Below, in pieces: positions 11,804 through 26,000 of a DNA stretch of 64,000 bases. Position numbers and translations under genes: made by a program. Every line of letters starts with the position of its first letter. Position 1 is the stretch's first letter. A model generated the notes under the pieces. It searched no databases and was not told the origin of the DNA. It saw only the letters and a list, made by a program, of their open reading frames with translations. This DNA is from Watersipora subatra (lineage: Eukaryota; Bryozoa; Gymnolaemata; Cheilostomatida; Watersiporidae): the NCBI RefSeq assembly GCF_963576615.1, contig NC_088717.1, forward strand, positions 24,331,344-24,395,343, given 5' to 3'.

Positions 11804-13918
11804 AGCTAGGCACAAAAATGTTAAAATTCTATTTGAGGCATTTGATGTGAATGACAGAAGTTGCCTATGAAACAAGCAATAAAACTATTTACACCCTAAA
11901 CCCTGAAGATTGCTCGTCAGTACACATTAAACTGCTTTTTATAAGCAACACGTTGGATAGTGTTGCTATATTCATATCAAACATGTTGGATTAAACATGA
12001 AGTTTGGTTACATAATCTGCTTGGTGAGGCAATTTTAATGCCTGCATCTTAGAGAGAGCATACTGAGTCCCACTTATCAGGTTACTGAAAAGCAAATATA
12101 AGTTCCGTTTAGTTACGAGGTTAATTTACAGTGGTACAGTTTTAATTTCAGTGGGTATGTTAGTAGACCAGCCATTCTGTTTTCAAACACATATTTCAAA
12201 TCGTGAATAGACTAACTGATCCAACTAATCCAACTAGGGCTGCGGTAAATGCAATAGCCTGTAAGTTTTGCCAATCAAACATTGGAGGCTTGTTTTTAGC
12301 CATAAATGATATATCAACGATTTTTTATAACTGTTTCAAATTTTGGCTCATTATCTAAAAAAGCAACACAACAGACTTGATAACTTTATACAATCCTTTG
12401 AGTAGCTTTTATCTTACTAGACCTGTTCAAACACGGTAACCATTTTTAAAGGTTCATTGCGGTAGATTTGCAATACAAAAAAAAAACGAATCGCAATCAC
12501 TTGCCACTAAGTGACAAGATTTGAACAAAAGATTTCTGATGGCCAACTTCAGACATTTTTAGCAGCTGCCGTAGCTAATTAATTACATGTGGTAGTGTAT
12601 CTAAAACTATCTATACTAGCGAAATATGTAGTTCGCAGCTCTCTACAACTTTGACATTCGGTTGAGTCATAAACAGAACTTTACTTCATGCAACAATTGA
12701 CAGCTTCAAACTTTCCCTTTTACACATGTAGGCATGAATTCCCTTGTACATGTGGATGATCAATTCCATTTTAAGTACATCAACTCCTTATAAGGCAGAT
12801 TAACTTTTATAGTCATTGATTTTTTGAGGAAACATTATTTTCTCACACTACGATTCAATCTCCAATATATGATTTCATTTCCCGATAGGTAATCAATGCG
12901 TTATGAAGCCAATATTAACCAACAGAAAACAAAGTGGTAACTTGAGAGAAAATGCATAGGACTAAAGGCGCGCAACTTGTACCGAAGAATCCAGATCTTA
13001 AAATAATTGACCATGAGACAAATACAGACCTCAGAAATCTTCCCAGGTATGCAGCATGAGTGTTTGGCTTACCAAATGTAAAATGTATTTACTTATTGAA
13101 GCAGCTAGCAAATGAGCACAAGGGAGACAATGCAGAATAACCATGTCAAACATTTACAGAAAAAAATGGTAAGCTAAGTGCACAACGAGTTCTATGAAAT
13201 TGAAGGGTCAATCTTCAATACTAATAAGCGCACCAAATAATCTTTGAATAAGTTTGAAGCATCTCCAAGACCATGGCTAAATCGTCACATGAGACAAGCG
13301 TACAGACTATGAAAAAGAAAAAAAGGAACCCAGCATGCGCAACAAAAAACTTGATGAACATTTTAGCCAGCCCCGATACCTAATTCAAAAAAATGCATGT
13401 TAGGTAGAAGATAAGATGGCTGGGCTATCTGGCTATTATACTAAAATATCTGTTGTACATCCAAGGAAAAACAAAGGGCAGAAAGTACACGCTAATAAAA
13501 ACCGACTGGACATTAAATTAATCGCAAATATACACATCCCATCATTTTCATTCCATTCCTTTATCAACAATCTACATTGCTGTTTCAACATCACAGCACA
13601 TGCACACAACACATGCATTCATTTACGCTCTTTCATACATACACCATACCAATTTCACATCATACCTCTTCCTCTGTTCTCATACCACTGGGCCATTTCA
13701 TACTGCCAAAACAAGATTGCTCGCTCTTGCTCATTTTGAAACAACCGTATCATATCATAGGTAGATGCGTCAGCGCGCGGATTCACAAGCACACAAATCA
13801 CAGGGTGCTGCCGCGAGTTGGAGATGACAGAGTGCCATGGGAGGCAGCACCGTAGGCCGAACAGCCCAAAGATCTCAGTCATTCACTCTCTCACAGCTCA
13901 CAACTTTCACACCAGACA

Positions 13919-14017
13919 TTAAAAAGCAAAGTCTTTGCCGGGTGCCTGTTGGCTCGGAGGATCAAACTGAAAAGCCACTTCACTCTGTTCAGGCGCTATA
14001 GCGGGATCTTCTTCATC
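13919..14017 (-). CDS. KPNA4: last coding exon of importin alpha, separated by a 3.9 kb intron
   Basis: After the acceptor CTGTTTCAG the frame reads [18 protein letters not shown] and ends GKDFAF-stop. It continues phase 0 from the exon ending FFSGD at 17918. The acidic start followed by a Phe-rich, low-complexity tail matches the C-terminal tail of alpha3/alpha4 importins. Confidence 0.88.
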   Translation of the reverse strand, partial: DEEDPAIAPEQSEVAFQFDPPSQQAPGKDFAF

Positions 14018-17000
14018 CTGAAACAGATGAGAATTGAGATTACAAGAAGGAAATCATACCCTATAGAGCCACGAGGAAAGATGATTTATGCTATGCACAG
14101 CGCAGTGAGCATATTTCACAAAATATGTGCAGCAGTTTCTCCCAAAATGCATTACATCAAATTCTTATAAGAGAGTACGATAATTGTGAGTCACATAACT
14201 GCATCCCGAATATAGTCCAACATCTACACCTACATACAAACTATAATTGTAAAGACATCTTCTTCCTATGTTAACACACCATGTGCCAGAGCTTTTAAAT
14301 ATTCTGTTACACGACTTCACTACTGTCTTGATGCAAAAGCGGAAAAGACTGGAAACCCACATTTGTGGTTTACTCTTCAGAATTTTAGATTTCATTAGAT
14401 TAGTGCATGTTGACCAATTTTTTACGTTTTTCAGTGTTACACACAACTTTATAAACTTAGTCCTAAAGTAAGATTTTTAATGCTTTGTGCCTAGTTTGAC
14501 AATGAACATTATGAGTATATGCTGAGTATATGCTGAGTATTTTTAAGAGCTAAACTCGGATGAAACCGAGTGAAAGTGTTCGAGTTATCAGAGCGTTCGA
14601 GTTATCAGAGCGTTCGAGTTATCAGAGCACTGTCACAAGTGCACGTAATTATCAGTAGATATTGGCAAAACTTGATCGCGGTCAAAACGCTAAAAAAAAG
14701 GCATCTTTTTCTCCTGAGCGTTTTAAACAAGATCAATTGTGCCGATTTTACTCTAGGTTCATCTAAAAGTTACCTTGGGTTGCCTTGCTTTCGAAGGGCC
14801 ATGGCAAAGCGGATGTTTGGTAAAATTTGATATTTTTGCAAACCTTTAGAAAAATCGTTAACGAAAATATTTTGCCGATGATGGTAATAACGACGCTTAA
14901 GTACTAAAAGTTGATGTTTATCTCTATGGCTTGGAATAAAGTGACAACAACCGTCTCGGTAAAGCCAATGGGCAAAAAACTGTTGGAGTTGATAGAGTTC
15001 AGGTAGAGTTATCTAAAGCAATTTATCATTGCGTGGGAGCGGACCAAACAAATCCATTCGAGTTAACCAAGTGTTCGAGCAATCCGAGGGCGAGTTATCC
15101 GAGTTTGACTGTACTTAATTGCTAGTGGACTTAACATTTGATGAACTATTTCATTGTTTTTGTTATATGTGAACTTCTGCACTTGGCTCTCAAATTGATT
15201 AAAATTGTTGAAATATCCTACGTTTTACAACGAAATTCATGTCGAGTGCTGCCTTGGTATTTTAAGAATACTTACCATGTAAGCTATGCGGAATAGGTTT
15301 GTGCTGGGATGAGCAATCTTATGCTCCAGGAACAGTTCAGTAAAAGTAACGTAATTACAACAGATGTTTAATTTTCAATGAAGTTAGGTATATGGCATTG
15401 TCAATAACTTGTACAATGTTGCCTGTCATGTATAGAAATACATGACTTCATATACTGTAGAGGCGCTTATAGAGATTCATGATCTCACATACTGAAGCTT
15501 GAGTCAAATTCAAACTATTTTAGCTTAAATATTGCTTCAAATTTTATTTTTACATGTTCAGTAAACGGTCCTAATACGTATACCTTCTATAACGTAAATT
15601 CCAGATAACGAAGAATTATGTGAAGCTTTTGCTTTGTACCCCGTAAAAGATTCCATACAACGTAAAGTCAGATGAGTTCTCAAATTTGACTTGAAATGTT
15701 ATCTATCTTAACGCACATGCGAGAGAAAAAACGCTGTGCGCACAGCGGTATATCTTTTTATATACAACTTCTCTGACATTCTAATTCGTCGTGTTAACTC
15801 ATTCGCACCCAGGCGCGAGTTAACTCGCATATTTATAACGTAGCTATGCACCCAACGCGAGTTAACTCGCGTCTGAAATTTACCAACTCCTTGCATCGTT
15901 ATTTTTAAATTATAAAAGAATATTTTTGATTAGTTAGAAAGAAAAATTTATGGCCAATCAGACAAACTTTAAAATATGCCTCTACGACGTCTCCGGCGAA
16001 AGTTATGACCAAATTAGTACACCCATCTCAGTTTCTATCAAAACCGGAAATCGTCATGCCGACTTGAAATTTTATCGTTCGTGATAATTTTTTTCAACTC
16101 CAGAAGTAAATATGCAGATTCAGAAGTGGTAAGACATTCAAAGACTGCATAAATCAAATCAAAACATTATTTTTAGTGTTTCAAAGTTTTTATTAACTTT
16201 TAATTTTGCCAATTTGTATCGTTATGCTTGAATAAAAATGCACTCTTCATGCTGCCAGCCGTAGTCGGACTAACGTTATCTTTCAGTTTCGATAGGATCA
16301 TATTGATTCTTAGAGCTGTCTATGAAGTCTGAAAAGTCAAAAACAGAGTTATTGAACATATTTTTATTATTTGAAACATTTTCATGATGTTTTATTTGAG
16401 TTATATTGGCATATAGATTTGCTATGATTTTGTTTGAAGGATGATGCTCGTGAGGAAAAGTTCGAAGTTAGAGTTTCATGATTTTCATGTTCATCACTAA
16501 CTGCATATGTATGAATAATAATCATAAATATGTATTGTCTGTAATAAATGAGTAATCTCAGTCAAACTTTGTATATTTTGTAATTTTTATGGTGCAAATC
16601 TAACTTTGTTTCAGCAAATGACAATTTTTTCAAAATTGGAAATTTCCTGAAACTACCTTCTTTGAGGCACGGATCTACATAAAAGTGATACAAGGTGTCT
16701 ATATAAATGTAATGTATTTTGAAAGAGGAAACTTGGTTGGTTCTTTTGAAATTTGATTGAATAAATTATCTCAAGGCTGTCTCCTGTAGTAGTAATTTGA
16801 ATTACGACAATTTTCTGAAAAATTAGCGGTATCTGGGGCTGATCGCCTAGAAATTCGTCGGGTGCGAATGAGTTAAGTCATAGGAAACATTGACAAAACA
16901 GAGAATAGGGTAGCTGTGCAATTGTTAATAAATACTTAAAGGTGATCAATTGGTGCAGGTGTTACAACATCGGTCCACCAATCTGAATGTCGCGAGATGG

Positions 17001-20000
17001 GAGTATTGTCAAAAGTCATCTTTTATCTGAACTTTGAACCCAGGATACAGATAAACAATGAACAGATAGTACTGATCTTGTAATAGTAAAAAAAACATTT
17101 TTTTTTAAATATTTGTTATTAATTTTACTTTGCGGTTTAGTAAAAATAAGCAGATTGTTGTATATGAACAACAAAAATGTGCACCCCAACCAACTTGATG
17201 TAAAATTACCGCAATAATTGTCTATAAAACCAATTAAAATAATAAGAAAAAGGAGAAAAGTTGTCGATGCAAGCCAATAATACTGCAGTTACGGCACAGC
17301 TCACCAATTAAAAAGTCAAGTCCAGGTTTTTCTTTGTGCATGGCCAAAGGGGTGAGTTTGAGATAATCTTGGAACAGATTAGGCAATTTCCATGTATTTT
17401 ACTGTTCGTAAAATGTAAAATCCTATAACGTAAACTTTCCTGGAACGGATTATTTACACGTACGTTGTAGGAGCGCTTACTGTAATTTTACATATTTGTG
17501 ATATGCTATTGAGCACAGCCACCTAAACTCCATCAGTCTTTACACTTTCACTCATAAAACATCAATGCTTTGAAAAATGTCAAGTTCTGTACTTTGAAAA
17601 CAGCTTTGAATGTGGAGTCAAAAAGCTGTTGAAACTTTATCTAGCATTTCGGCACACTTGGATACTGAGGCTATCATAGGTAGAGGTTTGACTATAGTTC
17701 TATGTAAAGCATCTAAACTGGGGGAGATGTGGACTACGCCACCAAATGGAGTCGATTGATTCAAAACCAAGCTCGGTTATTCCAAGTCACAAACCCCCAA
17801 GGTTATAACATGTCCACAACTTCAGCGTAAAAAGGTTGGCCGGGCCATCTCAGAGATGGCTTTAACCTTGTATAGCAGTACAAGAAATTAGCACAAAACA
17901 AGAGATGATGCACTCACATCACCAGAGAAGAAAGTGTCGATGATGCTGAAAGCCATCCTATAAATCTCCTGATTGTCATGATTCTGCAAGGCCTCAATTT
18001 TGTCGAGGCCACCACACTCCTCAATAAGGGCACCCACATCTGGACTGTTCTCATCGGCAGTGCTCGGACCGGCAACCTTAAGGATGTTGTTTAGACCGTC
18101 CAGGACCACCTGCACTATCTGAGAGTCCTTTACGGAGAGCATGTTGCAAAATGGCAAAACCACCCCCTGGTTGACAATATAGTCCACCTGCTCCTTGCTG
18201 CCGCTGATGGCCAGATTACTTATTGCCCACGCAGCCTCCTTTTGGGTCTGGAAATCACTCTGCAAAAACCTCAGTAGAGTAAAAACAACGCTACATCTCT
18301 TACCTGATATTTACTTAACTCACATCTCAAAGCGCGAGTAAAAATAGATGAGATGAAGAATCATTGAATAACCCAGACTATAGCTCAATGAAAGTTTGCC
18401 TCTCATTGATGTTGTACATATGTATCTGTAAGGCATTTGGCTCTCCAGTAGTCCACCACTTAGCAAGACAACATTACACGGGAGTAAACGTTTACAAGAA
18501 GATATATACCTTTGAAAGATGATGTATGACAAGAGGAATAAGCCCTGAGTCAATGACCAGCTGAATCTGATCCCTGCTACCGGCTGTTATGTTGCTAAGG
18601 AACCAAACAGCCTCCTTGTTAATCTTCTCTTTGTGATGCGTGAGGAGGGCAGGGAAATGTGTGAGGGCTCCGCTATTAAGCACATGCTGAGTCTGGTCAT
18701 CAGTACCAGTAACGATGTTTCCAACGGCTCTCAGGGCAGCAGTCTGCAGACAGGAGATTCCAATAACCGTCTTTGAGAATACTAATATTTGAGAAGAGCT
18801 CAATAAAAAGTGTGTTAGACAACCGCAATTATTTTAATTAAGTAGAGTTGATTGGGGACTGCCATATTATAAACACAATATAATAAAATAATAGTTTTCG
18901 CAAATATCTCTCAAATTGAAGGTATTGTTCAAATTAGTTGAGCAGATAACACAAGTGTTACCATGTAGCCCTGCCAGGGCTAACTTCACATAAGGACGCA
19001 AAAGAAATAAGGTGACGAGTGCCAGTTTTACATTTATGCACGGCGCACCAACTAAAGTAAGCTCAATGTTCTTACTATCAATCGCTTACAAACAGAAACA
19101 GCTGAAATTTTAGGAAAACTAATAATTCCCATTCCGAAACAGTTTTAGTTATCGAAAATGCTACCGAAAGAGCCAAAATCATCATTTCAAAGTTTGTGCA
19201 ATACCCCTACAATTTTTATTATTCATACAAACTTAGCTTTCACTAAGATGGGTTTTAAAACTTGTTTAATGTGCTCATATCTATTAAAAGGCAACAGTTA
19301 TGGCTTAGAATAAGGGCAGCAAGAATGAAGCGATGTTGAGCATACACTCTTGGGCTACAGTTCATACCCCCTTAGTCTATAGTTCATACCCCCTTGGTCT
19401 ACAGTCTATCTGTTGCTGCTCACACGAGAAGTTGAAATTTACACAAGGAAATACTCCACACAGGCTACACCTTCATCGTACATGATACAAACAGTATATA
19501 AGCTACATGTAGATATTGCTGGACTAATGATTCACAAATCCTGTCTTTTTTAAATAGTAAAGATACTACTACGCTAAAAAATTTAAACTTCGTGGCCTGT
19601 AGGTCTGGTCAGTTGTTTACGAGAAAATGTGTTTGAAAACTACTTAACTAAAAATACAACCTGAGATGTATAGTGATACCTGATAGCAGAAGTAGCCGAC
19701 AATTAGATAACTATGTAGTTATGCCTTGACCATTAAAATAATATAGGATAAGAGCGAGTGAAGAGCCAACTATGATTCTTAAAGTTTGGAAAAAAACAAA
19801 TATTGTGATCTACAACTGCGATAGACATACCTGTACTTTGACTTCAGGAGACGCTAGAAGTTCAACAAGCTTTGGTACCACTTGAGAGTCGATGACAAGC
19901 TGAATATACTGGTTGCCTGCGTCTGTGAGGTAGGAAAGAGCCCAAACTGTGTCCACAAGTATCTGGAGAGGACACCGAGCCAACAGTAGAATATAGAAAC

Positions 20001-23000
20001 CGAATGATCAACCAACTTCAGACTCGTTTCAAGCAGTTTGAACGCCGATCTTAGCAAGTTAAATATAAAGAGCATAGCCATATTTATAATGATGAAGCCT
20101 GTCACCTACATGAAATTTGATATTCTGTTATTCCTGAAACACAGCCAGAACATTCTTGAATGTTTTTATTGTCTTTACACTTGAAGGTTGACTTGCAACA
20201 AAATTTACATTACAGTTCTTTGGTATCAAAAGATTCACCATGTCTTACTCTGTTGAGCTGTAGGTGCAATATATGTGGAAATGTAATTAAAAGCTCTTAA
20301 AACTTCAAAAACGAACAGTTAATCACAGCCATCACGAAAATGTGATAAGTTGGAATCTCCTTATTTCGACGACGTACTCAAACTTATTGTTTTGACACGT
20401 GATGTTATCACGTGAAATTAAAGGTTCAATATAAAACATCTCGTAGCACTAGTTTATGACAAACAATTTGGATTCTACCAGAAAGCCCATACCTAATATA
20501 GATACTCGCTACTTTACAGTGTCGTTTCAGCCTGGTATAATTATTTAGTCGTAATCTGACCATGTGACCCATACTTCTGTCAAATAGCGCGAACAATTTC
20601 TGCAGCATTTCTCGACTATCACAGGTGACCAAGGTCTCGACATGTTTGTCAGAGGATGATATGCACTCCTTCGAGTTAAGGTTAAAAAATTGAACGAATT
20701 GTTATGGTGGGTTTTGAGATATCAGGGCTCAAAGTAACAGCATTACAATGATGATGAAATAGATGCGTAAGAACAATAGACATGGTTTTATTGAATGCAT
20801 GAAGTATATTTGTGAAAATATTTTGACGAATGAAGTTGTATGAAAGTGTAAACAGAAGCCATCGTTCAACTACGTCCCATTTGAGCCATTTTGAAAAGGT
20901 ATTCCACTCTACGGCGTTTCGTGATGGCTGTGTTTTTGTGACATCATTATATCACGGTCCGCCATCTTTGTAGACAACTTTTACCATTGAAAACACGAAG
21001 CTTCTGCAATTAATTTTTGTGAACAATGCTGTTGTTCGCAATTTTGCATCGTGACGCTGAACACTTTTTTTTTCGAAATCTCAATATAATATCAAAATAA
21101 CACACAAAATACTATTCAATAACGTAAAGTGAATCACGATTTTTTTGTCTACAAATATGGCAGCGTTTCCGCGAGCAAGCGCATGCGCAGACGAATTGAT
21201 GACATAAAAAAAAAACGATGGATAGTTCTAAATGAATCTCTGAAATCTCTTGCTCATACTAGTCAACACTTACAAGTACTTTTGTGTTGACACTTGAAAA
21301 CTGGAACATGTTTCATGAGCCTACCCTTAACACATCATTGGACTTCAACAAAGATAAATTTGATTTATGTACTGTTTATAATCATATTAGCATGTGAAGA
21401 CCCAACAAAATGAGCTTACAATGAGTAGCAGTAGTAATCTATATATTATTCATACATGTTATTATATATATGTTATTATATATGTTAATATATCTTTTAT
21501 TACATATTTCATGATATATTTATTATATATGCTTGTAAATGAACAATTTAGTATATTATCAATCTTATTTATTAAAGAAACTCAACATCATGATTATCTT
21601 AGTTCTGCCGCGAATGCCTTTTGTACATCGAGAATACAACTCCAAAGCCCGCTAGAGCGAGAGAAAAGAGCAGAAGAATAGACATACATTGGTGTCAGAG
21701 TGGTTGATGAGTACGCATAGAGCTGGTAGTAGCCTAGTAACTGTTTCTATTGGAGGTGGTGGTTCCTTGTTTCTGCAAAGGTTAACTATTACCCATGTGA
21801 CGTTCCTGAGAAAGGTCATAGGAATGGCATCGTTGATGAACTTGAGCAGTGGCTCAACCACCCCTAACTGTATCACATAATCTCTGCACTGCGGACCATC
21901 TCCTACAATGTATAATACGAAGTTGAGCACGTGAAACAAAACACTGTGAAACTCGGATAACTCAGACTTCACGGGACCGAGCGAGAGCGTTCGAGTTATC
22001 AGAGCACTGTCACAAGTCCATGTATTTATTAGTAGATACATGTACATATACAAACTATACATAAATCAAAAGCATTGACTGCTTTTTACAAGTTCAAGGG
22101 CCTCTCATTGGAAGTTTTAAAAATTTTTATCAGAAAGTATAAATATTTTGCCATCACTTGAGATTTGTTGTTTTAGGTGATGTGACTGCCAGGCCGTTCT
22201 CAGGTTAAAATGGCAAAACTTGATCGCGGTTAAAACGCTAAGAAAAAGACATCTTTTTCTCCTGAGTGTTTTAACCAAGATCAATTTTGCCGATTTTACT
22301 TTATTATTATTACAAATTTATCCGAAGGTTACCTCATTTTTCCTTGCTTTGGAAGGGCCATCGGGAAGCGGATGTTTAGTAAAATTTGATTTTTTTTGCA
22401 AAATTTAGAGAAGTCGTTAACGAAAATATTTTGACGATGATGATAATAACGACGCCGAAGAACTACTAAAAGTTAATGTTCATCAAAGTGAATATCAGAA
22501 TAATCAGAATAAAGTGATATTCTAAAGTGATAACAACCATCTCGGTAGCCGTTGGGCAAAAAACTGTTCAAGTTAACGATGTTGAGGTCGAGTTATCTAA
22601 AGCAATTTATCATTGCATGGGAACGGACCAAAGAATCCGTTCGAGTTAACCATGTGTTCGAGTTATCCGAGTTTGACTGTACATTCTTGAAACTTTGTCA
22701 AAGTGTGAATTACGAAGTACACCAAAATTCTGCAAATGACTGCTTGACAGAAAAAAAAACTAGCAAAGAACTAGCCATCAGGAATCTACCATACCTGTTA
22801 GACTTGGACCAAATGTGAAAATGACTACTCAAGTGTTCTGTGTGCACAAGTATTAAATGATTTAGATGAGATTGACACGCAGCAATCAAGTGTTTTTCGA
22901 GAAGACAACTCCACAAAGAAAAATATTAGGCATCAAATGTATTTACTATAGCAGTAAGAGTGCATATAGAAGAATTTGCAATGACCAAGCCTATGAATGT

Positions 23001-26000
23001 GTAAAGCAGCGGAAATGCTTTCAAAATAGACAACCTTATTTCACTCTGTGATGACGAACTAGCGGAAAAATGATTTAAGGCACAGGCTATACAAACAGTA
23101 ATGTCTGTGGTGCCGTTGTTCTTATAACTGCTTAGAACCCTAAGTTTACTTAATTGGAGCTGACAATACTGAGCTAAATGGAAACACCCTCTTACCGAGT
23201 TCAAATTTCTTTAGCTGCATATTGTAAAACAATAGAGAAATGTTATGCCTTGTCATAGTTACAAACCATTTTCTGTTAGCATCGCAAGAGTTTCAATGTC
23301 ATAGATGCTGATTAACTGATCGTTGTCTCACACTATTCTTTTAACATAACGCTAGATGTTTAGCAGAGATGTTTATGAAGCTTTGAAAGACGCCTCGATT
23401 AATTTCAATTCGTATCAAAAAATTAACAATTAAATTTCCAATTCTTTTGCATCATGTCGTGTAAGAATTGATGCAATTCATAATTAGTCGGAAAAACATC
23501 CCAATTCAACTCTCAATTATTTAGCTATTTTAATTTCAATGATTCAATTCTCTCAAATAAACTAAATAAACTTTAGGAATTCTTACAAAAATTGACACAA
23601 TGCAATATAACAAAATAACAATGAGCCACAATCGCTAATTTAGCTAAACGCATTAGCTCAGTCTATAGACTGTTTGTGTAGCAAATATCAACTGTTTCAC
23701 TAGGGATTTGATTGCTTTTTCAGGTGGAATTCAGTCGTGTCTATCATTTTTTTGCGGGCATACACTCAGTACTTTTGCTGTAAACGCAGAGTTTCTGTCA
23801 CATAACTATCAATTTAAAATTTTTAGAACCAGCAAAATTCTGCACAAGAATCAATGCGTTTGAAAAACTAAAGGGATGTTTAATATTTTTGTATCTTAGA
23901 GAAACCGGCTGCAAAAGAAAAACGCAGTTTGCCTTTGCGGTTTGACCAAAATGCCTTTGTAGTTTGACCAATATGTCTTTGCAGTTTGACCAATATGCTT
24001 TGCAGTTTGACCAAAGCGCAGACACACATTACAGTAGACGCTCCTATAACATATCTCCTATAACTTAAATTCCAGGTGACGTAAAAAAATTATGCAAAGT
24101 TTTTGCTTCGTTTTACGCAAAAAAAATTCTATATAAGGTGAAGTGTCAAGTAGGGGCAACTTCTCAAATTCGATTTGAATGGTAATATTCCCTTCCTTGA
24201 ATGGAAACTTCCTAAATTTATTGTGGCAAAGTTTTGGGTGGATCTGATAACTCTGCAATCTGTGATCATTGTTTTTGCATAGATACAAAGGCAAGTCATT
24301 ATAAAGGCTTTTCAGGAGAATGAACAATATTCGTGAGCAACTATAAAGCCTATAAATAAGCTTGTCAGTGCACAGACAAACCATAGAGCGAGTGTGTAGT
24401 AAATATTATTGACCAATAAAACATGCGGGGCGATTTCAAAGTCTTTGAAAACGTGTGCCGCGGGCAACATGGGATTGCAGTGACATCGTCGCTTTGGCGC
24501 ACATAAAGTAACAGAGTGTGTTACTTAAACATCACTGTCTGCGATGGAATTTCCGTCAACGCGGTAATTATAAAGGGAGGGGCTGGTGCATTTTGAGTTG
24601 TTTTGCTAATTGAAAATAGAGAATCGAATCGATTGTTCTATGGTGACAATAGAGGACTCAATTCTAACTGGTAAGATGCTCTGACTCAATACAATTCTAC
24701 AATAAGTATAAGATACCAGAGAATCAATTATTTTCAATATATTTGTGAGATGAGCATTAAGACTTGCTCGAGCAAGCATCTTAACTCGAGTGTCTATCTC
24801 TCATTGTTAGCTCTACAGAATTATCCACACCAACTGTATATGCACACCGAAAGAAAATTCTTCCAATTCTAATTCACGTAAGAACAGAAATTGTGTGTTT
24901 AGGCTCTAAGTCACCTTGAATAAATAACAAGTCCCTAAACCACCATGATGCACCCGTCTTACAGCTATGGTTCTGGTGTTATAATGCTGTGCAAGTCTAG
25001 GTGATGCAACAGGTTTGGCAAATGAGTGACAGTTAGGAATGGTGTCAATTTAATGCTGTAATATTTGCACATTATCTAGACAACTTCCTAACCATTGAGA
25101 GATAAATATATTTCACGTATATAATACATACCGTACATGTCAGTTCCAGTATGCACATGAACTTTCCAAAGCTATATTTTACTGACCAGATTTAATTGGA
25201 ACAAAATTTTTTAAATTATTCCAAAGTAACTCATAGCAACAATAATTAATAGCAAACTAAAAGAAAAATTTTCAAACTTAAAAAACTTTGTTGTTGTTAG
25301 TAGCCTTTTTGTAAGAGAAAAATGAGTAAACAACTCCAATTCTGTGTTACAAATAGTCTCAACTCATTCGAGAATTTCTCGGCATACAAATGTCATCAAA
25401 AATGTGAAATTTTAACAAATATTTGGCTAGTTTTGTCAGTTAATGAGAAAACGCTGGAAAATTTAGCAACAAAAAATACGCAATTATAGAAAAATAAGAC
25501 ATTGACCAGCTAAGTTTACTTGAACTGGACCAAGTTTGAGTAGGAGTGAGTCACACCTCAGACCTACATTATCTACCACCATACCTACCGAAGCATCGTC
25601 TACAGTTTTGCAAACGCAGCTCTAATAAAAATCAGCAACGAAATCCTCTTTTCAATGTTTAATTCCTCGTCAATTTACTTTCTCATGCTTTACTTGTTTG
25701 CTCTCACGCACCACAAGCCAAGAGAATCACGGAATGAATTAACTTAATGCGCAGAATTTTCTTCTACACTACAGAATATTTTGTTTGATATAAAGTATAT
25801 AATTTAAGGTAGTTAAAATAATCATTTACATAAGATTTTTTAGTTTTTAATGTTTTGTTGTAACTGAATGCGTACTTTCCGGTTAGCGAGAGAACTATTT
25901 ATGAAACGGATTCACTTCTACTAATACGAGTGGCCCCTAAAGCTGTGCAGATATATTCTGTTCATTATCACTGATTCTAAGTCGGCGAACCTTTTAATCA

